A stretch of 64,000 nt of DNA. It comes from Candidatus Heimdallarchaeota archaeon. GTDB taxonomy: Archaea > Asgardarchaeota > Heimdallarchaeia > Heimdallarchaeales > Heimdallarchaeaceae. Location: assembly GCA_019057815.1 (NCBI GenBank), contig JAHLWR010000001.1, forward strand, positions 86,001 through 150,000, read 5' to 3'. The position numbers and the translations under genes are program-made. The notes beneath the pieces were generated by a model that was not told the origin of the DNA, did not search any database, and saw only the letters and a program-made list of their open reading frames with translations. Shown piece by piece: positions 17,725 to 27,144 of the stretch (position 1 is the first letter of the stretch; each line of letters begins with the position of its first letter).

Positions 17725-17997
17725 TTAACCTGTTCGTTTTATAATATGATAGCCAAATTCTGTTTTAACTGCTCCCGACACTTCCCCTTTAGCCAAGGAA
17801 AAAGCTGCTTTCTCGAACTCTTTTACCATTTTTCCTCTTGTAAAGAAGCCTAAACTTCCACCTTTTTTACTTGAAGGACACAAAGAATATTTCTTTGCTA
17901 ATTCTGCAAAGTCTGCTCCTTTTTCCATTTCTTTCAGAATATTATCTGCTTCTGATCTTTTTTTCACCAGTATGTGACTTGCCTTAACTTTCGACAT
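17725..17997 (-). CDS. Parvulin-type peptidyl-prolyl cis-trans isomerase
   Basis: A 90-aa single-domain parvulin (PpiC family). It begins KASHILVKK, with the conserved His, and contains [40 protein letters not shown] and the C-terminal [10 protein letters not shown]. It accelerates proline isomerisation in proteins. It has no signal peptide, so it is cytosolic. Length equals the minimal parvulin domain (Par10 type). The gene lies 22 bases downstream of the acyl-CoA synthetase beta gene on the same strand and may be cotranscribed with it, though the link is probably incidental. Confidence 0.95.
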   Translation of the reverse strand: MSKVKASHILVKKRSEADNILKEMEKGADFAELAKKYSLCPSSKKGGSLGFFTRGKMVKEFEKAAFSLAKGEVSGAVKTEFGYHIIKRTG

Positions 17998-18019
17998 TTT
18001 TTTTTCACTTCCATTTCCT

Positions 18020-18733
18020 TTATTCTAGGATTATTCTAGCATCTATTGTTATAAGTCCTTTTTCTGTTGCAACAACAGGATTAAGATCCATTTCTTTTAT
18101 TATTGGATTTTCTTCTATTAGTTTTGAGATTTTTAGCATTAGGTTAGTCAATTCTTCCTTTTTTACTTGAGGAAGACCTCTAAAACCTTCAAAGATTTTT
18201 TTCCCTTTAATTTCATTCATCATTTCTTTTACATCCTCTTTTGTTATAGGTATCAATCTAAATGTTACATCTTTGTAAATCTCAGTAAATATTCCCCCGA
18301 TTCCTAGAGCTATCATTTTTCCAAATTGACTGTCAGTCGTACTTCCTATAAGTACTTCTGTCCCTTTGACCATTTCTTCAATGCTGACACCGTCAATTTT
18401 TGCAGTTGGATAATGTTTTTTGATACTAATCATCATATCTTCATAAGATTTCTTGAGCTCTTCATCGGATTTTATTCCTACCTTTACCCCACCAGCATCA
18501 GATTTGTGAATTACATCTTCGGAGACAATTTTCAATGCGATAGGATACCCCACTTCTCTCGCTTTTTCTATACTTTCTTCAGCATTTGTTGCTAGAGCCA
18601 TTTTATTCAATGGTAAACCAGCTAAATCGATTATTTTGCGAGATTCTTCGTAGGTTAGAACTTCCCTTCCTTGGTCTTTTATTTTTTCCAGCATTTTTTT
18701 TATTTCTATGTTCATTTCTCTCATTCTCATCAT
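18020..18733 (-). CDS. acdB: ADP-forming acyl-CoA (acetyl-CoA) synthetase, beta subunit
   Basis: A 237-aa ATP-grasp subunit of the ADP-forming acetyl-CoA synthetase family, which yields acetate and ATP from acetyl-CoA, ADP and phosphate. Visible are [16 protein letters not shown], then [20 protein letters not shown] with the conserved His in the HKSD motif, [33 protein letters not shown] and the C-terminal [12 protein letters not shown]. Length equals a stand-alone beta subunit (about 232). The start is uncertain among several clustered ATG codons within the first 14. The partner alpha subunit is not intact next to it; only a decayed fragment lies upstream (18774-18946). Activity therefore depends on an alpha subunit encoded elsewhere, if any. 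Confidence 0.9.
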   Translation of the reverse strand: MMRMREMNIEIKKMLEKIKDQGREVLTYEESRKIIDLAGLPLNKMALATNAEESIEKAREVGYPIALKIVSEDVIHKSDAGGVKVGIKSDEELKKSYEDMMISIKKHYPTAKIDGVSIEEMVKGTEVLIGSTTDSQFGKMIALGIGGIFTEIYKDVTFRLIPITKEDVKEMMNEIKGKKIFEGFRGLPQVKKEELTNLMLKISKLIEENPIIKEMDLNPVVATEKGLITIDARIILE

Positions 18734-18773
18734 ATTTTTTAGTTATACCTGCAACATTTTCCTTTCCAAGAAA

Positions 18774-18946
18774 TTAACCTTGATCTACTAGAGCTTTTAT
18801 CGCAATATTTACCTACTCAGGAGCACTAAAAGTTGGTAGACCAAATCTTCTAACCACCTAAAACACTTTAGGTCTTCCAGACCAACAAATGCTATGGTTA
18901 TGGTTTCTCTAGCGCTTATATCAGTTTCTAGAAAAACTTCTACCAC
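18774..18946 (-). pseudogene. Decayed C-terminal fragment of acyl-CoA synthetase alpha subunit
   Basis: Directly upstream of acdB, the minus strand reads VEVFLETDISARETITIAFVG and continues to WLE. After a one-base frame slip it reads FGLPTFSAPE, stop, VNIAIKALVDQG, stop. The 'G(I/L)P.f..PERAv.Ai.ALv' pattern is the end of the alpha subunit of ADP-forming acyl-CoA synthetases, which normally precedes beta. Two lesions are visible: a single-base deletion near 18845 and a TAG in place of the Arg codon after Pro-Glu. The N-terminal part of the gene is missing; the sequence upstream belongs to the pilin-like gene's 3' end. Recognition rests on motif memory only. Confidence 0.6.
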
Positions 18947-19002
18947 ATTCAGTTAAAAAATCTACTATTCGGAATGAAACTTAATTCAAAAAAGAAAGAA
19001 AA

Positions 19003-21756
19003 TTATGAAAAAAGAATGGGAGGAATTCTAATTTCGTATTTTCTAGATATATCACTAGTTGCAAGTCGAAGGATAAGCAGTGTTGTTATAGAAATATTAA
19101 CAACAAGATCTGGTGATGCAGTAAAGACATCACTCCAGTGTTGATCACTGTGATCAGCGCGGAATTTGTAATCACCGGCGCCAACACCAGTAAATAATGC
19201 GTAACCAGAAATATTAGTGTATACATTCTTTCCAGTATATCTGTTTGTAGAAGTAAAAAGATAGACTCTAATATTGATTCCGTGATTACCATCAACTTCA
19301 ACATAGCATAGTATTGTACCTCCACCTAAATCATAATCAAGGATTGTACCATTGATAGCTTCAAACTCTGGTGACCAGAATTGTTTGGAGAGATAATCCA
19401 CACGCCATTTGAAAGTACCGTTACCAATAGCATCAAATTCAATATAACCTGAAGCGTTCAAGTCACGATATATTCCTGTGTAGCTATTTGTAGATGTGAA
19501 GAGATAGCATCGAGCTCCTGTGATAGGTGTATCACTTGCATCATGAGCATACATCCAAACAATACCACCACCGATGTTGAACTCAAAAAGCAAATCTGGT
19601 GTAGCTGCAAAAACATTGGACCAGTATTGTTTTGCCAAATAGTCTGCTCGAAACTTGTAATTAGCTTCACCAATACCGGTAAAAACAGCGATACCAGACG
19701 AGTCCGTATTAGCATATTTTCCAGTGTAACTGTTGCTTTCTGTAAAAAGATAAATTCTGACACCGGAAATATCAATTCCATAGTTATTGGTAAGATGGGC
19801 ATAGATATCCCCTCCACCAAGATCAATGTCAACAATTAATTCATCAGAAGCTGTAAAGATATCCGACCAGAACTGACGGCTTAAGTAATCGACTCTTAGT
19901 TTATAATCACCGCCACTAAGAGCGAATTCGGCTATTCCATATTCATTTGTGTTAGCATAAGTACCAGTATAGCTACCACTGGAGGTGAAAACATATACTC
20001 TTGTGTTAGTTATAGGAGTTCCACCAGCTGTTATATTGGCATAAACTGTGCCACCACCTACATCATGATGAACTATAGCTGTTTCATTGAAGAAAAAGAT
20101 ATCAGACCAATGTTGACTAGCTTGATAATCAACTCTCATCTTATAGCTACCTTCACCTACACCTTGAATCTCAACAATACCGCTTAAATCCGTATTGCCA
20201 TAACGCCCTGTATAACTGTTAGTATCTGTAAATAGATACACTCTCACATTGACTAACGCATTTCCTCCAGCAGTAATGTTGCCAAACAGAGTACCTCCAC
20301 CAATTGAAGCTTGAACAACATAACCATGAGTTGCGTTGAATATTGGAGACCAGAATTGTTTGGCCATGTAATCAATTCGTATCTTAAACCATCCACCTGC
20401 TATCCGCTCATATGTTGCGATACCGTCGTTATTGGTGTTTGCGTAACGTCCAGAATAACTTCCGGATTGTGTAAATAGATATGTTCTAGTGTTTATTATG
20501 GGATTTCCAGAACCATCTGTAACATTAACATAAATTGTACCTCCCCCTACATTAATAGGGATAACACTATTATGTGCTGCTCCAAATGTCTGACTCCAAA
20601 GTTGTAATGCTAGGTAGTCTACTCTAAACTTGTATAGTTGTCCACCTGCTATTCCCAGAAACTCAGCATAACCTGTATCATTTGTTCTATCACTTTTTCC
20701 AGTATAGGAGCCACTTTCTCTGAATAAGTATACCCTTACATTTGTTATTGGATTGTCTGCGCCATCTATAACTTTACAGTATATATCTCCTCCTCCTACA
20801 TCAATTATAACAGATGTTTGATTTGGGTATGTAATTAACGCGCTGTAGTATTGCCCTCCCAAGTAGTCAGCTCTGAAAATATATCTTCCACCTTCTAGTG
20901 AATAAGTTGCTATACCATCTAATCCTGTGGTTGTAGAATCACCTAAATAATGACCGTTATCATCAAACAAATAGGTTATTACAGAACTTAGAGGAGTTGC
21001 TCCAGATTGTACTTTCAATGAGAATGTTCCACCCGTTACTGCTAAGTGGATTAAACCCTCTCCTGGATGGAGAAATGGTTCTGAATAGTAAAGCGATACT
21101 CCACTAATTGCCCTAGCATAGTAACGTCCAGGGAACAGATAAGTTTCAGACATCCCTTGATCATTTGTTAGGTCACCATTATATGCATATTCACCTGTTT
21201 CATAATAAAAATCGACGTTTGCCCCCTCAATAGGTATTGATGAAGCATCCACAAATTCTACTTGTACAGGATTGCCAGTGATTACTGAAATCACTCCGAT
21301 TTCAAAAACATCGACAGCTGCTTCGTTACTAACAATAGTCACTGCCACATCGGATCCTTGTGGTATTTCATCAGTATCATCTTGTTCTGCGATTAACTTA
21401 ATTGTCCTAGTACTCCCTTCCAGAATTGTTCTAGATTCATTAGTAAAGGGAATCCAAGAAGTTTCTTTTGATTCAGTCCCTATAGCTCCAAGAATAATAA
21501 CTTGCGTAATTGTAGCATCTGCACCTCCAGGAAGATTATTTATTTGTAACACCATATAGTCGCAAGAGCCATCATTATCATAATCTCTGAAACTGACTGG
21601 ATCTAATATAAGATTGGGTGACATACTTGAATCTAACATAGGAATTACTACCAGAAAAACGATTGCAGCAGCAGCCAGAGTCAACCCTATGATAAGCACG
21701 GTTGCAACAACTGGAGAAACTGCTTTTTTATTTTTCAAAATTTTAAGAACACTCAA
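19003..21756 (-). CDS. Surface protein with pilin-type N-terminus and nine beta-domain repeats
   Basis: A 917-aa protein. The N-terminus (KKAVSPVVATVLIIGLTLAA) is that of archaeal pilins/DUF1628-type secreted proteins: a basic leader, then a hydrophobic helix of about 25 residues with Glu-free 'AVSPVVATVL'. After a domain of about 120 residues come nine repeats of about 80-83 residues (about 165-890). Each has the pattern GGG-I-Y--V-D--G-PI-NVR-YLFT-S-SYTG-Y-NT---GIA-F-GI--G-YKFR-DYL--QFWS, resembling carboxypeptidase-regulatory/transthyretin-like beta sandwiches. It is probably extracellular, held by the N-terminal helix. The last 27 residues are unlike the repeats and may mark a truncated end, next to the decayed alpha-subunit fragment. 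The role is likely adhesion or a surface layer. Confidence 0.85.
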   Translation of the reverse strand: MSVLKILKNKKAVSPVVATVLIIGLTLAAAAIVFLVVIPMLDSSMSPNLILDPVSFRDYDNDGSCDYMVLQINNLPGGADATITQVIILGAIGTESKETSWIPFTNESRTILEGSTRTIKLIAEQDDTDEIPQGSDVAVTIVSNEAAVDVFEIGVISVITGNPVQVEFVDASSIPIEGANVDFYYETGEYAYNGDLTNDQGMSETYLFPGRYYARAISGVSLYYSEPFLHPGEGLIHLAVTGGTFSLKVQSGATPLSSVITYLFDDNGHYLGDSTTTGLDGIATYSLEGGRYIFRADYLGGQYYSALITYPNQTSVIIDVGGGDIYCKVIDGADNPITNVRVYLFRESGSYTGKSDRTNDTGYAEFLGIAGGQLYKFRVDYLALQLWSQTFGAAHNSVIPINVGGGTIYVNVTDGSGNPIINTRTYLFTQSGSYSGRYANTNNDGIATYERIAGGWFKIRIDYMAKQFWSPIFNATHGYVVQASIGGGTLFGNITAGGNALVNVRVYLFTDTNSYTGRYGNTDLSGIVEIQGVGEGSYKMRVDYQASQHWSDIFFFNETAIVHHDVGGGTVYANITAGGTPITNTRVYVFTSSGSYTGTYANTNEYGIAEFALSGGDYKLRVDYLSRQFWSDIFTASDELIVDIDLGGGDIYAHLTNNYGIDISGVRIYLFTESNSYTGKYANTDSSGIAVFTGIGEANYKFRADYLAKQYWSNVFAATPDLLFEFNIGGGIVWMYAHDASDTPITGARCYLFTSTNSYTGIYRDLNASGYIEFDAIGNGTFKWRVDYLSKQFWSPEFEAINGTILDYDLGGGTILCYVEVDGNHGINIRVYLFTSTNRYTGKNVYTNISGYALFTGVGAGDYKFRADHSDQHWSDVFTASPDLVVNISITTLLILRLATSDISRKYEIRIPPILFS

Positions 21757-21968
21757 CTTAACAACCTCTTAAAATAACAATGTGAATATTGTTTTTTATC
21801 TTTTTAGTTAGTTTTTTGTGATTGGTTTTAGTTAGATGAATAAAATTTGTATCGAATAGAAAAAACCACTAAACCTAATATTATCGAAATATGGTGATAA
21901 GGAATTGAATATATTAAAACAACTACAAATTCTATATATTAAAAAAAAGAGAAAAAAGGAGAGAATTA

Positions 21969-23837
21969 TCACGTTGAATACTTTCTCTTCAGGAAATAAT
22001 ATCCTACAGCACCTAGAATGAGTATTCCACCAGCTGTACCGAGTATTATTCCTAGTGCATTTGAATCAGGCTCATCTCCATTTGTTGATGTTGTTTCTGT
22101 TGTTTCTACTTCAACGGGATTAACTAAAACCTCTAGTATTTCAATCTCTGAAATATCATACCCAGGAAAATTCGCTTGTATGTTGAAGGAATACTGTTTT
22201 ACTTGAGTAACTGTCATATCTGCTGTAATCCATATAAATTTTACATAACCAGTAGAATTAGTGTTAATAGTAGCAATTACTGAAATAGAGCTTTCAAAAA
22301 CACCATCTTGGGCGGTAATCTGTACAGAAACACCTTCAATAGCTTGTTCATTTGCTGATACAAATACAATTATTGTAACATTGTCTCCCTGAGTTATTGA
22401 ACTAGGATTCGCGTTGCTATCAGTACTAAGCTTGAGTATTATGGGATTAACATGAATACTAATTGATGAAGAATTGCTATTATAAGATTCTTTTATTAAA
22501 GACACTTCAATTTGGTAATCTAGCCCACCTATAGTAGGCTCCAAATCTGATGTGTCCCAGACTACAACAACTATTCCTAACGCAGAAGAGGTAAGTTCAA
22601 TTGTATCTGTTCCAGATCCAACAAATGTACCATCTGGTGCAACAAATGTGGCATTAGCTCCTTCAGTCGGATTACTGAGTTCATTAAGTATAGTTAGAGT
22701 TATTTCTACTAATTCCCCAACTGTTACAGTTGTTATATTAGCCTCCAGTTCAATACTAGCAAACTCATGTACAAGTGGGCTAACAACAATATCATCTTCT
22801 ATTATTTTGACCACAACTACATCAGGATAATTTATCGTTGCAATTATTGTGATATTTATTATTTCAGTAACTTCTGGTGCTGTCCATGTTTCTACATATA
22901 ATCCACTAATATCTGAATATCCGATTATAGTTGTTTCATCATTTACAAAAACTCCACCAAGAGCGTCCAATTCAATTAATGCTCCAGAAACTGGACCGAT
23001 AGTTCCAGAGGTGGTAACAGTTACAGCTACAGCTGATCCTCCACTTACTTCACTCTCTGAAAATTCTAGAGTCGAAGTGTCAAAATCAATTGGGTGTACT
23101 GTTATATTTTGGGAAAGGAATGATGATACAATTTTTCCAAGAAATGTAATAGTTGCTGTAATGTTTACATCAAAAGCAGGTTCTTCACTAATAATAGCTG
23201 GTGCTTGCCATACGACTACTGCTTTTCCCTCATCAGCTGTGTTCACAGAAATAGTAGGGTCACCATTAACTGATGGGAATCCACCTCTTTCCAAACTCTC
23301 AATAGTAACATTCGCTCCATTGATTGTACCATATACGCCCTTAGCTTCTACAACAATAGAAGAGTTGTGAAATTCATAGACTTCATCAAACGTTGCCATA
23401 ACGGTGCTTAAACTAAAATCGATTGGATGAATAGTAATACCATGATTTATGATCAGTTGATCTGATCCCGAAGTGATATTAGCGCTAATTGTGACAACTA
23501 TTGATGATGTTTCGTTATCTGTATCAGGAGCTCTCCAAGCTACTGATACCTCACCTGAAACGTCAGTTATCAGCTCAATCCACTGGCCCCCATTATCTAC
23601 AAAACTTCCAAAAGGAGCAGAGATGTTAACTGTTGCACCTTGAACTAATCCCTCTGTTCCATTCACAGTAACATTGATCAATGTTGTTTGTAAAACATGC
23701 ATATCAGTAACAGCTGAAATTTGACAGTCATCAAGATTTAATGCTTGGATGTTTATAGTGTTAAAATAGAGCATTGATGTACTTAAAAGGATTAGGAGAA
23801 ATAGTTGATTCTTCAAACTTAATTTGCTTATCATCAA
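21969..23837 (-). CDS. Secreted Ig-like repeat protein with C-terminal membrane anchor
   Basis: A 622-aa protein. A signal peptide covers about residues 1-32 (MMISKLSLKNQLFLLILLST, then a small-residue cleavage region). Five or so repeats of about 100-110 residues follow, each with the pattern 'V.G....v.GA.V.i.a..G.f.........T...G...V.W.AP', an Ig-like/bacterial Ig fold. The C-terminus has a Thr/Glu-rich stalk (about 575-590), one membrane helix (LGIILGTAGGILILGAVGYY) and a basic tail KRKYST. It is therefore a type I surface protein. It is divergent from nothing nearby and lies 212 bases upstream of the pilin-like repeat protein on the same strand; both may form the cell surface. Ligand unknown. 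Confidence 0.87.
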   Translation of the reverse strand: MMISKLSLKNQLFLLILLSTSMLYFNTINIQALNLDDCQISAVTDMHVLQTTLINVTVNGTEGLVQGATVNISAPFGSFVDNGGQWIELITDVSGEVSVAWRAPDTDNETSSIVVTISANITSGSDQLIINHGITIHPIDFSLSTVMATFDEVYEFHNSSIVVEAKGVYGTINGANVTIESLERGGFPSVNGDPTISVNTADEGKAVVVWQAPAIISEEPAFDVNITATITFLGKIVSSFLSQNITVHPIDFDTSTLEFSESEVSGGSAVAVTVTTSGTIGPVSGALIELDALGGVFVNDETTIIGYSDISGLYVETWTAPEVTEIINITIIATINYPDVVVVKIIEDDIVVSPLVHEFASIELEANITTVTVGELVEITLTILNELSNPTEGANATFVAPDGTFVGSGTDTIELTSSALGIVVVVWDTSDLEPTIGGLDYQIEVSLIKESYNSNSSSISIHVNPIILKLSTDSNANPSSITQGDNVTIIVFVSANEQAIEGVSVQITAQDGVFESSISVIATINTNSTGYVKFIWITADMTVTQVKQYSFNIQANFPGYDISEIEILEVLVNPVEVETTETTSTNGDEPDSNALGIILGTAGGILILGAVGYYFLKRKYST

Positions 23838-23995
23838 ATAAACCTCTTAATGGATACTAATCTATAATATAGGTATTGTATCTTTTAATCTTTTTTAATA
23901 GGTAATTTGAAAAAAACGAAAATCCTTGTTCAAGTTTTTTGAATTAGTGATAACTTAATCAATGAATAAGAAAAAAGGGGATGAATTTTCTTCCT

Positions 23996-25885
23996 TCATA
24001 TTAAAACCATTTCATATTTTTCCATTGGGGGAAAGAGCTCAACACCAGTTCGTTCTTTAACTAAATCAATGATATGTTGGTAAAGTTTCCTATAATCAAA
24101 TTCCTTTGTGCTGTTTTTTCCAGGAATCACAAGATTATGTTTCTCACCAACCTCTATTGCTTTTTCGTAACCAGCTGCAGAAAGGCGTAAAATTGCACTT
24201 AAGGGATCCCAAGTGAGAACGCGGAAGAGTTTCTCCTGGGAAATATGTGTCCCATCAGCAAGTATAACTTGTCCAGCATGAAGACTATAACCTACACCTA
24301 CTCCACCACCGCCATGATAACTTACCCATGTTGCACCAGAAAGAGCATTCCCTAGAAGGTTAATCACCGGATAGTCACCTATTGCATCACTCCCATCTTT
24401 CATTCCTTCTGTTTCCCTATTAGGAGAAGCAACAGATCCACCATCTAGATGATCTCTTCCGATTACAACTGGAGCTTTAAGTATCCCATCTGTCACTAGT
24501 TTATTCATTAGCATGCCGAAAGCTGCACGTCCAATGAACCCTGCCCAGAAAACTCTAGCAGGAAGACCTTTCTCAAATGGTATAAATTTATCAGCTAACT
24601 CTAACCAATTAACAAGTTGTTCATCATCATAGAATAATTTCTTCGCATATTGGTCTGTAGTCCTTATATCAGAGGGGTCATTACTTAATGCCATCCACCG
24701 GAACGGTCCCTTTCCTTCACAGAATAAGGGTCTAACATATTCCAAAACAAATCCTGAATAGTTGAAAGCATCTTTTACTCCAAGTTCATATGCTTGTTGT
24801 CTAATATTATTACCATAATCAAATGTCTCTGCACCTTTTTTATGAAGTTCTGTCATAAGGCTAACATGTTTGACTACTGTTTTTCTAGATTTTTCTAGAT
24901 ACTGTTCAGGGCTTTCAGTTCTTAGGATATCAGCTTCATCATAAGTCAAACCTGTAGGATAATAACCATTGAGAAGATCATGTGCGGATGTTTGGTCTGT
25001 AAGAACATGAGGTGTGATATTATTTTCAATAAGATAGCTTAGAAGCTCTACAGCATTACAAAGTACTCCAATAGAAATGTTTTCATCTTTTTCAGCAGCT
25101 TCTTTTGCAATTTTTACGGCTTCTTCTATTGAATCTGTTTTATAATCCAAGTATGGTACTCCTTGATCTCTACCTGTATTGTACATACGATCAATAAGAA
25201 TGGGATTAACTTCTGCTATTAAACCAATTTTTCCACACATTTTAATTGATAAAGGTTGAGCACCGCTCATTAATCCCAACCCAGCACTAACAATTAGTTT
25301 CTTTTCAAAATTCGAAAGCTTCTGATAAGCAGGTTTTCCTTCTGCTGTTTTAATTGCTGCAGCGATCGTTTCATAAGTTCCTTGAATAATCCCTTGCAAG
25401 CCTATAAAAATGAAAGAACCAGCAGTCATTTGTCCATACACAGACAAACCAGCAGCAACAAATTCCTCAAAATTTGGAGACCAATGTGGTACAATAACAC
25501 TATTAGTTATCACACATCGTGGAGCCCATCTAGTTGTCTGCATTTTGCCATAAGGAACACCAGATTGCAAGAAAAGGGTTTCATTTGGTTCAAGAGTTTT
25601 TAGAAGATCTATTGTTTCAAAAAAGGATTTCCAATCTCTTGCTACTTTTCCAGAACCACCATAAATGTATAGGGTTTTCCAATCTCTACCATTATGAAGA
25701 TTTGAAATCATTGCCCTGATAATAGCTTCAGTCTCCCAACCTGCTTTTGTTGAAGGTTTTAAAGCTTCATCACCTTTCGGAAGAGCTGGAATAGCTTCTG
25801 GTATATTATCCATTCTTAATCTTTCTTCCTCTATTAAACGACATTTGCCATCCATAATCTCTTCCATTTTGTTTCGGTATTCCAT
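23996..25885 (-). CDS. hutU: Urocanate hydratase
   Basis: A 629-aa enzyme of histidine breakdown that adds water to urocanate to form imidazolonepropionate, using NAD+ as a tightly bound electrophile. Visible are LYIYGGSGKVARDW (about residue 68), VYGQMTAGSFIFIGLQGIIQGT (split motif, about 150-170), LIVSAGLGLMSGAQPL, GRDHLDGGSVASPNRETE and HGGGGVGVGYSLHAGQVILADGT in two adjoining motifs. The ATG at 25885 (MEYRNKMEEI) is chosen because the 29 codons upstream are hydrophobic and unlike the family. The protein is longer than the usual bacterial HutU (about 555) and nearer in length to the eukaryotic type. It stands alone, about 34 kb from hutI and hutH. Confidence 0.95.
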   Translation of the reverse strand: MEYRNKMEEIMDGKCRLIEEERLRMDNIPEAIPALPKGDEALKPSTKAGWETEAIIRAMISNLHNGRDWKTLYIYGGSGKVARDWKSFFETIDLLKTLEPNETLFLQSGVPYGKMQTTRWAPRCVITNSVIVPHWSPNFEEFVAAGLSVYGQMTAGSFIFIGLQGIIQGTYETIAAAIKTAEGKPAYQKLSNFEKKLIVSAGLGLMSGAQPLSIKMCGKIGLIAEVNPILIDRMYNTGRDQGVPYLDYKTDSIEEAVKIAKEAAEKDENISIGVLCNAVELLSYLIENNITPHVLTDQTSAHDLLNGYYPTGLTYDEADILRTESPEQYLEKSRKTVVKHVSLMTELHKKGAETFDYGNNIRQQAYELGVKDAFNYSGFVLEYVRPLFCEGKGPFRWMALSNDPSDIRTTDQYAKKLFYDDEQLVNWLELADKFIPFEKGLPARVFWAGFIGRAAFGMLMNKLVTDGILKAPVVIGRDHLDGGSVASPNRETEGMKDGSDAIGDYPVINLLGNALSGATWVSYHGGGGVGVGYSLHAGQVILADGTHISQEKLFRVLTWDPLSAILRLSAAGYEKAIEVGEKHNLVIPGKNSTKEFDYRKLYQHIIDLVKERTGVELFPPMEKYEMVLI

Positions 25886-26014
25886 AATATCGCCTTTATC
25901 TATTATTAAAAAGAATAGGAAATAAGTTATCAAAAAGTTTACTCTTGGGAGAAAAACTGAAAATGATATCAATTATGCACAAATTATTTATTCTGTTACG
26001 CGAAATATTATTTA

Positions 26015-26515
26015 ATGAAAAAAGTAGTATTTGTTTCTGCTTTTTCACATCTTGGCCCAGAAATTTTAGAAATATATCCAAGATTAGTTATATCAATAGA
26101 ACAAGAAAAAGCAATAGCATTAAAATGCATTCCCATGGGAGGGAAAGAGGGGGATTTCATAACAGTACATGAGGGAGACTTCCAAATCGCTAGTCTTCTA
26201 ACAGTTATTCCAAGTTATATGGAAACAGAGGACAAAAGAAATACTTACGCTTCAGTTGGGTTTTTACTAGATAGTGATATAAATCCAGTTCCTTATAAGA
26301 AACTGCTAGAACAAATAATTGATGCATGTAAAGAACATAATCTGCTCAATGCAAATACTCTCAAAAAGATTCCTCACCAATTGTATAAGATTCTCGAACA
26401 AACTGAAGTTTCTCTTGATCTAAAAGAAGGAATAACAGTTGAACTATCTTTGGAAGCAAAGAAAAAAGACAAAAATGGTTTAGATTTACTTAATGATGCA
26501 CTTTGGCGAGTATAA
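26015..26515 (+). CDS. Unrecognised 166-aa soluble protein, possibly longin-like
   Basis: I do not firmly recognise this protein. It starts with a beta-strand pattern (KKVVFVSAFSHLGPEILEIY), contains IALKCIPMGGKEGDFITVHE (about 34-53), then a strand SLLTVIPSYM, and a segment YASVGFLLDSDINPVPYKKL (about 75-94), followed by two helices. Proteins with a 'GPE...P....IalK.iPmGak.GDF' layout occur in Asgard archaea, and the alternation would suit a longin/roadblock-type regulator of small GTPases. That is memory-based inference, not shown here. The gene overlaps the next one by a single base (TAATG) and is probably in one operon with two seven-helix membrane proteins. A short leader follows the AT-rich promoter region. 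Confidence 0.7.
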   Translation: MKKVVFVSAFSHLGPEILEIYPRLVISIEQEKAIALKCIPMGGKEGDFITVHEGDFQIASLLTVIPSYMETEDKRNTYASVGFLLDSDINPVPYKKLLEQIIDACKEHNLLNANTLKKIPHQLYKILEQTEVSLDLKEGITVELSLEAKKKDKNGLDLLNDALWRV

Positions 26516-27141
26516 TGATCGAAAATGTCCCACTAATCATTAATATATGTGTTCTAACAACGATTTGCCTAATATATCTCGTAATATTAATATCAAGATT
26601 TGTTAAAAAGCACTTTTCACTAACTTTGATAGGTATTTCTTGGGTATTGTCATATATAGGATTATTAGTATCACAGCTATTTGAAGAAACAATTTTCCTA
26701 GTTCTGACTCTTTGGTGCATTTATCAGTTTTTTTGGTTTCTTCTAGTGAGTAAAGTCTTTTACAACCAAAAATCTCTAGTGTTCAGATCAAGTCAAATTT
26801 TTCTTTTTTCAAGCGCTTTAGGTTTGATAATATCTTTAATTATAGATGATTTGGATAATTTGGACATAATTTCTTTGATAGTCTTAGTTGCATTTCTTAC
26901 TCTACCATCACTAGTTGGATATGTATTCTTAATATCTAAAATGCTAAAATCGAAAAATTATATTCACAAAGTTTTATCATTTAGTGGATTTAATCTTTTT
27001 TCAAATATTACCATTTTCTTTTATTTTACCACTATTATTTACAATATTCCAGTATTAACCATAATTTTTACAATCTCTTATGTCGCTACAGGATGTGCTT
27101 TAGTCTATTATTTGTTTAGTATTTTCATTATAGGGAGGTAA
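26515..27141 (+). CDS. Seven-helix membrane protein, function unknown
   Basis: A 208-aa protein with about seven hydrophobic segments and very short loops (segments near residues 6-25, 36-56, 63-86, 96-111, 121-145, 158-177 and 181-205). There is no signal peptide and no recognisable motif. The ATG at 26515 shares its first base with the stop of the previous gene, which suggests coupled translation; a TTG four codons earlier is less likely. The next gene, three bases downstream, encodes another seven-helix protein, so the two may form a pair. I do not recognise the family. Confidence 0.82.
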   Translation: MIENVPLIINICVLTTICLIYLVILISRFVKKHFSLTLIGISWVLSYIGLLVSQLFEETIFLVLTLWCIYQFFWFLLVSKVFYNQKSLVFRSSQIFLFSSALGLIISLIIDDLDNLDIISLIVLVAFLTLPSLVGYVFLISKMLKSKNYIHKVLSFSGFNLFSNITIFFYFTTIIYNIPVLTIIFTISYVATGCALVYYLFSIFIIGR

Positions 27142-27144
27142 AAA

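Noticed and set aside
18821-18886. A possible structured RNA from GTTGGT/ACCAAC and ACCTAAA/TTTAGGT inverted repeats
   Set aside because: The stems are short and the same bases translate as an acyl-CoA synthetase alpha fragment, a better explanation.
19458-19835. Long minus-strand and plus-strand alternate frames inside the repeat protein gene
   Set aside because: Repetitive coding sequence gives long shadow frames; only the frame with pilin-type start and repeating domains makes sense.
22552-23370. Plus-strand frames of 92 and 173 codons opposite the Ig-like surface protein
   Set aside because: Antisense shadows caused by Thr/Val/Ser-rich coding on the other strand, which leaves few stops.
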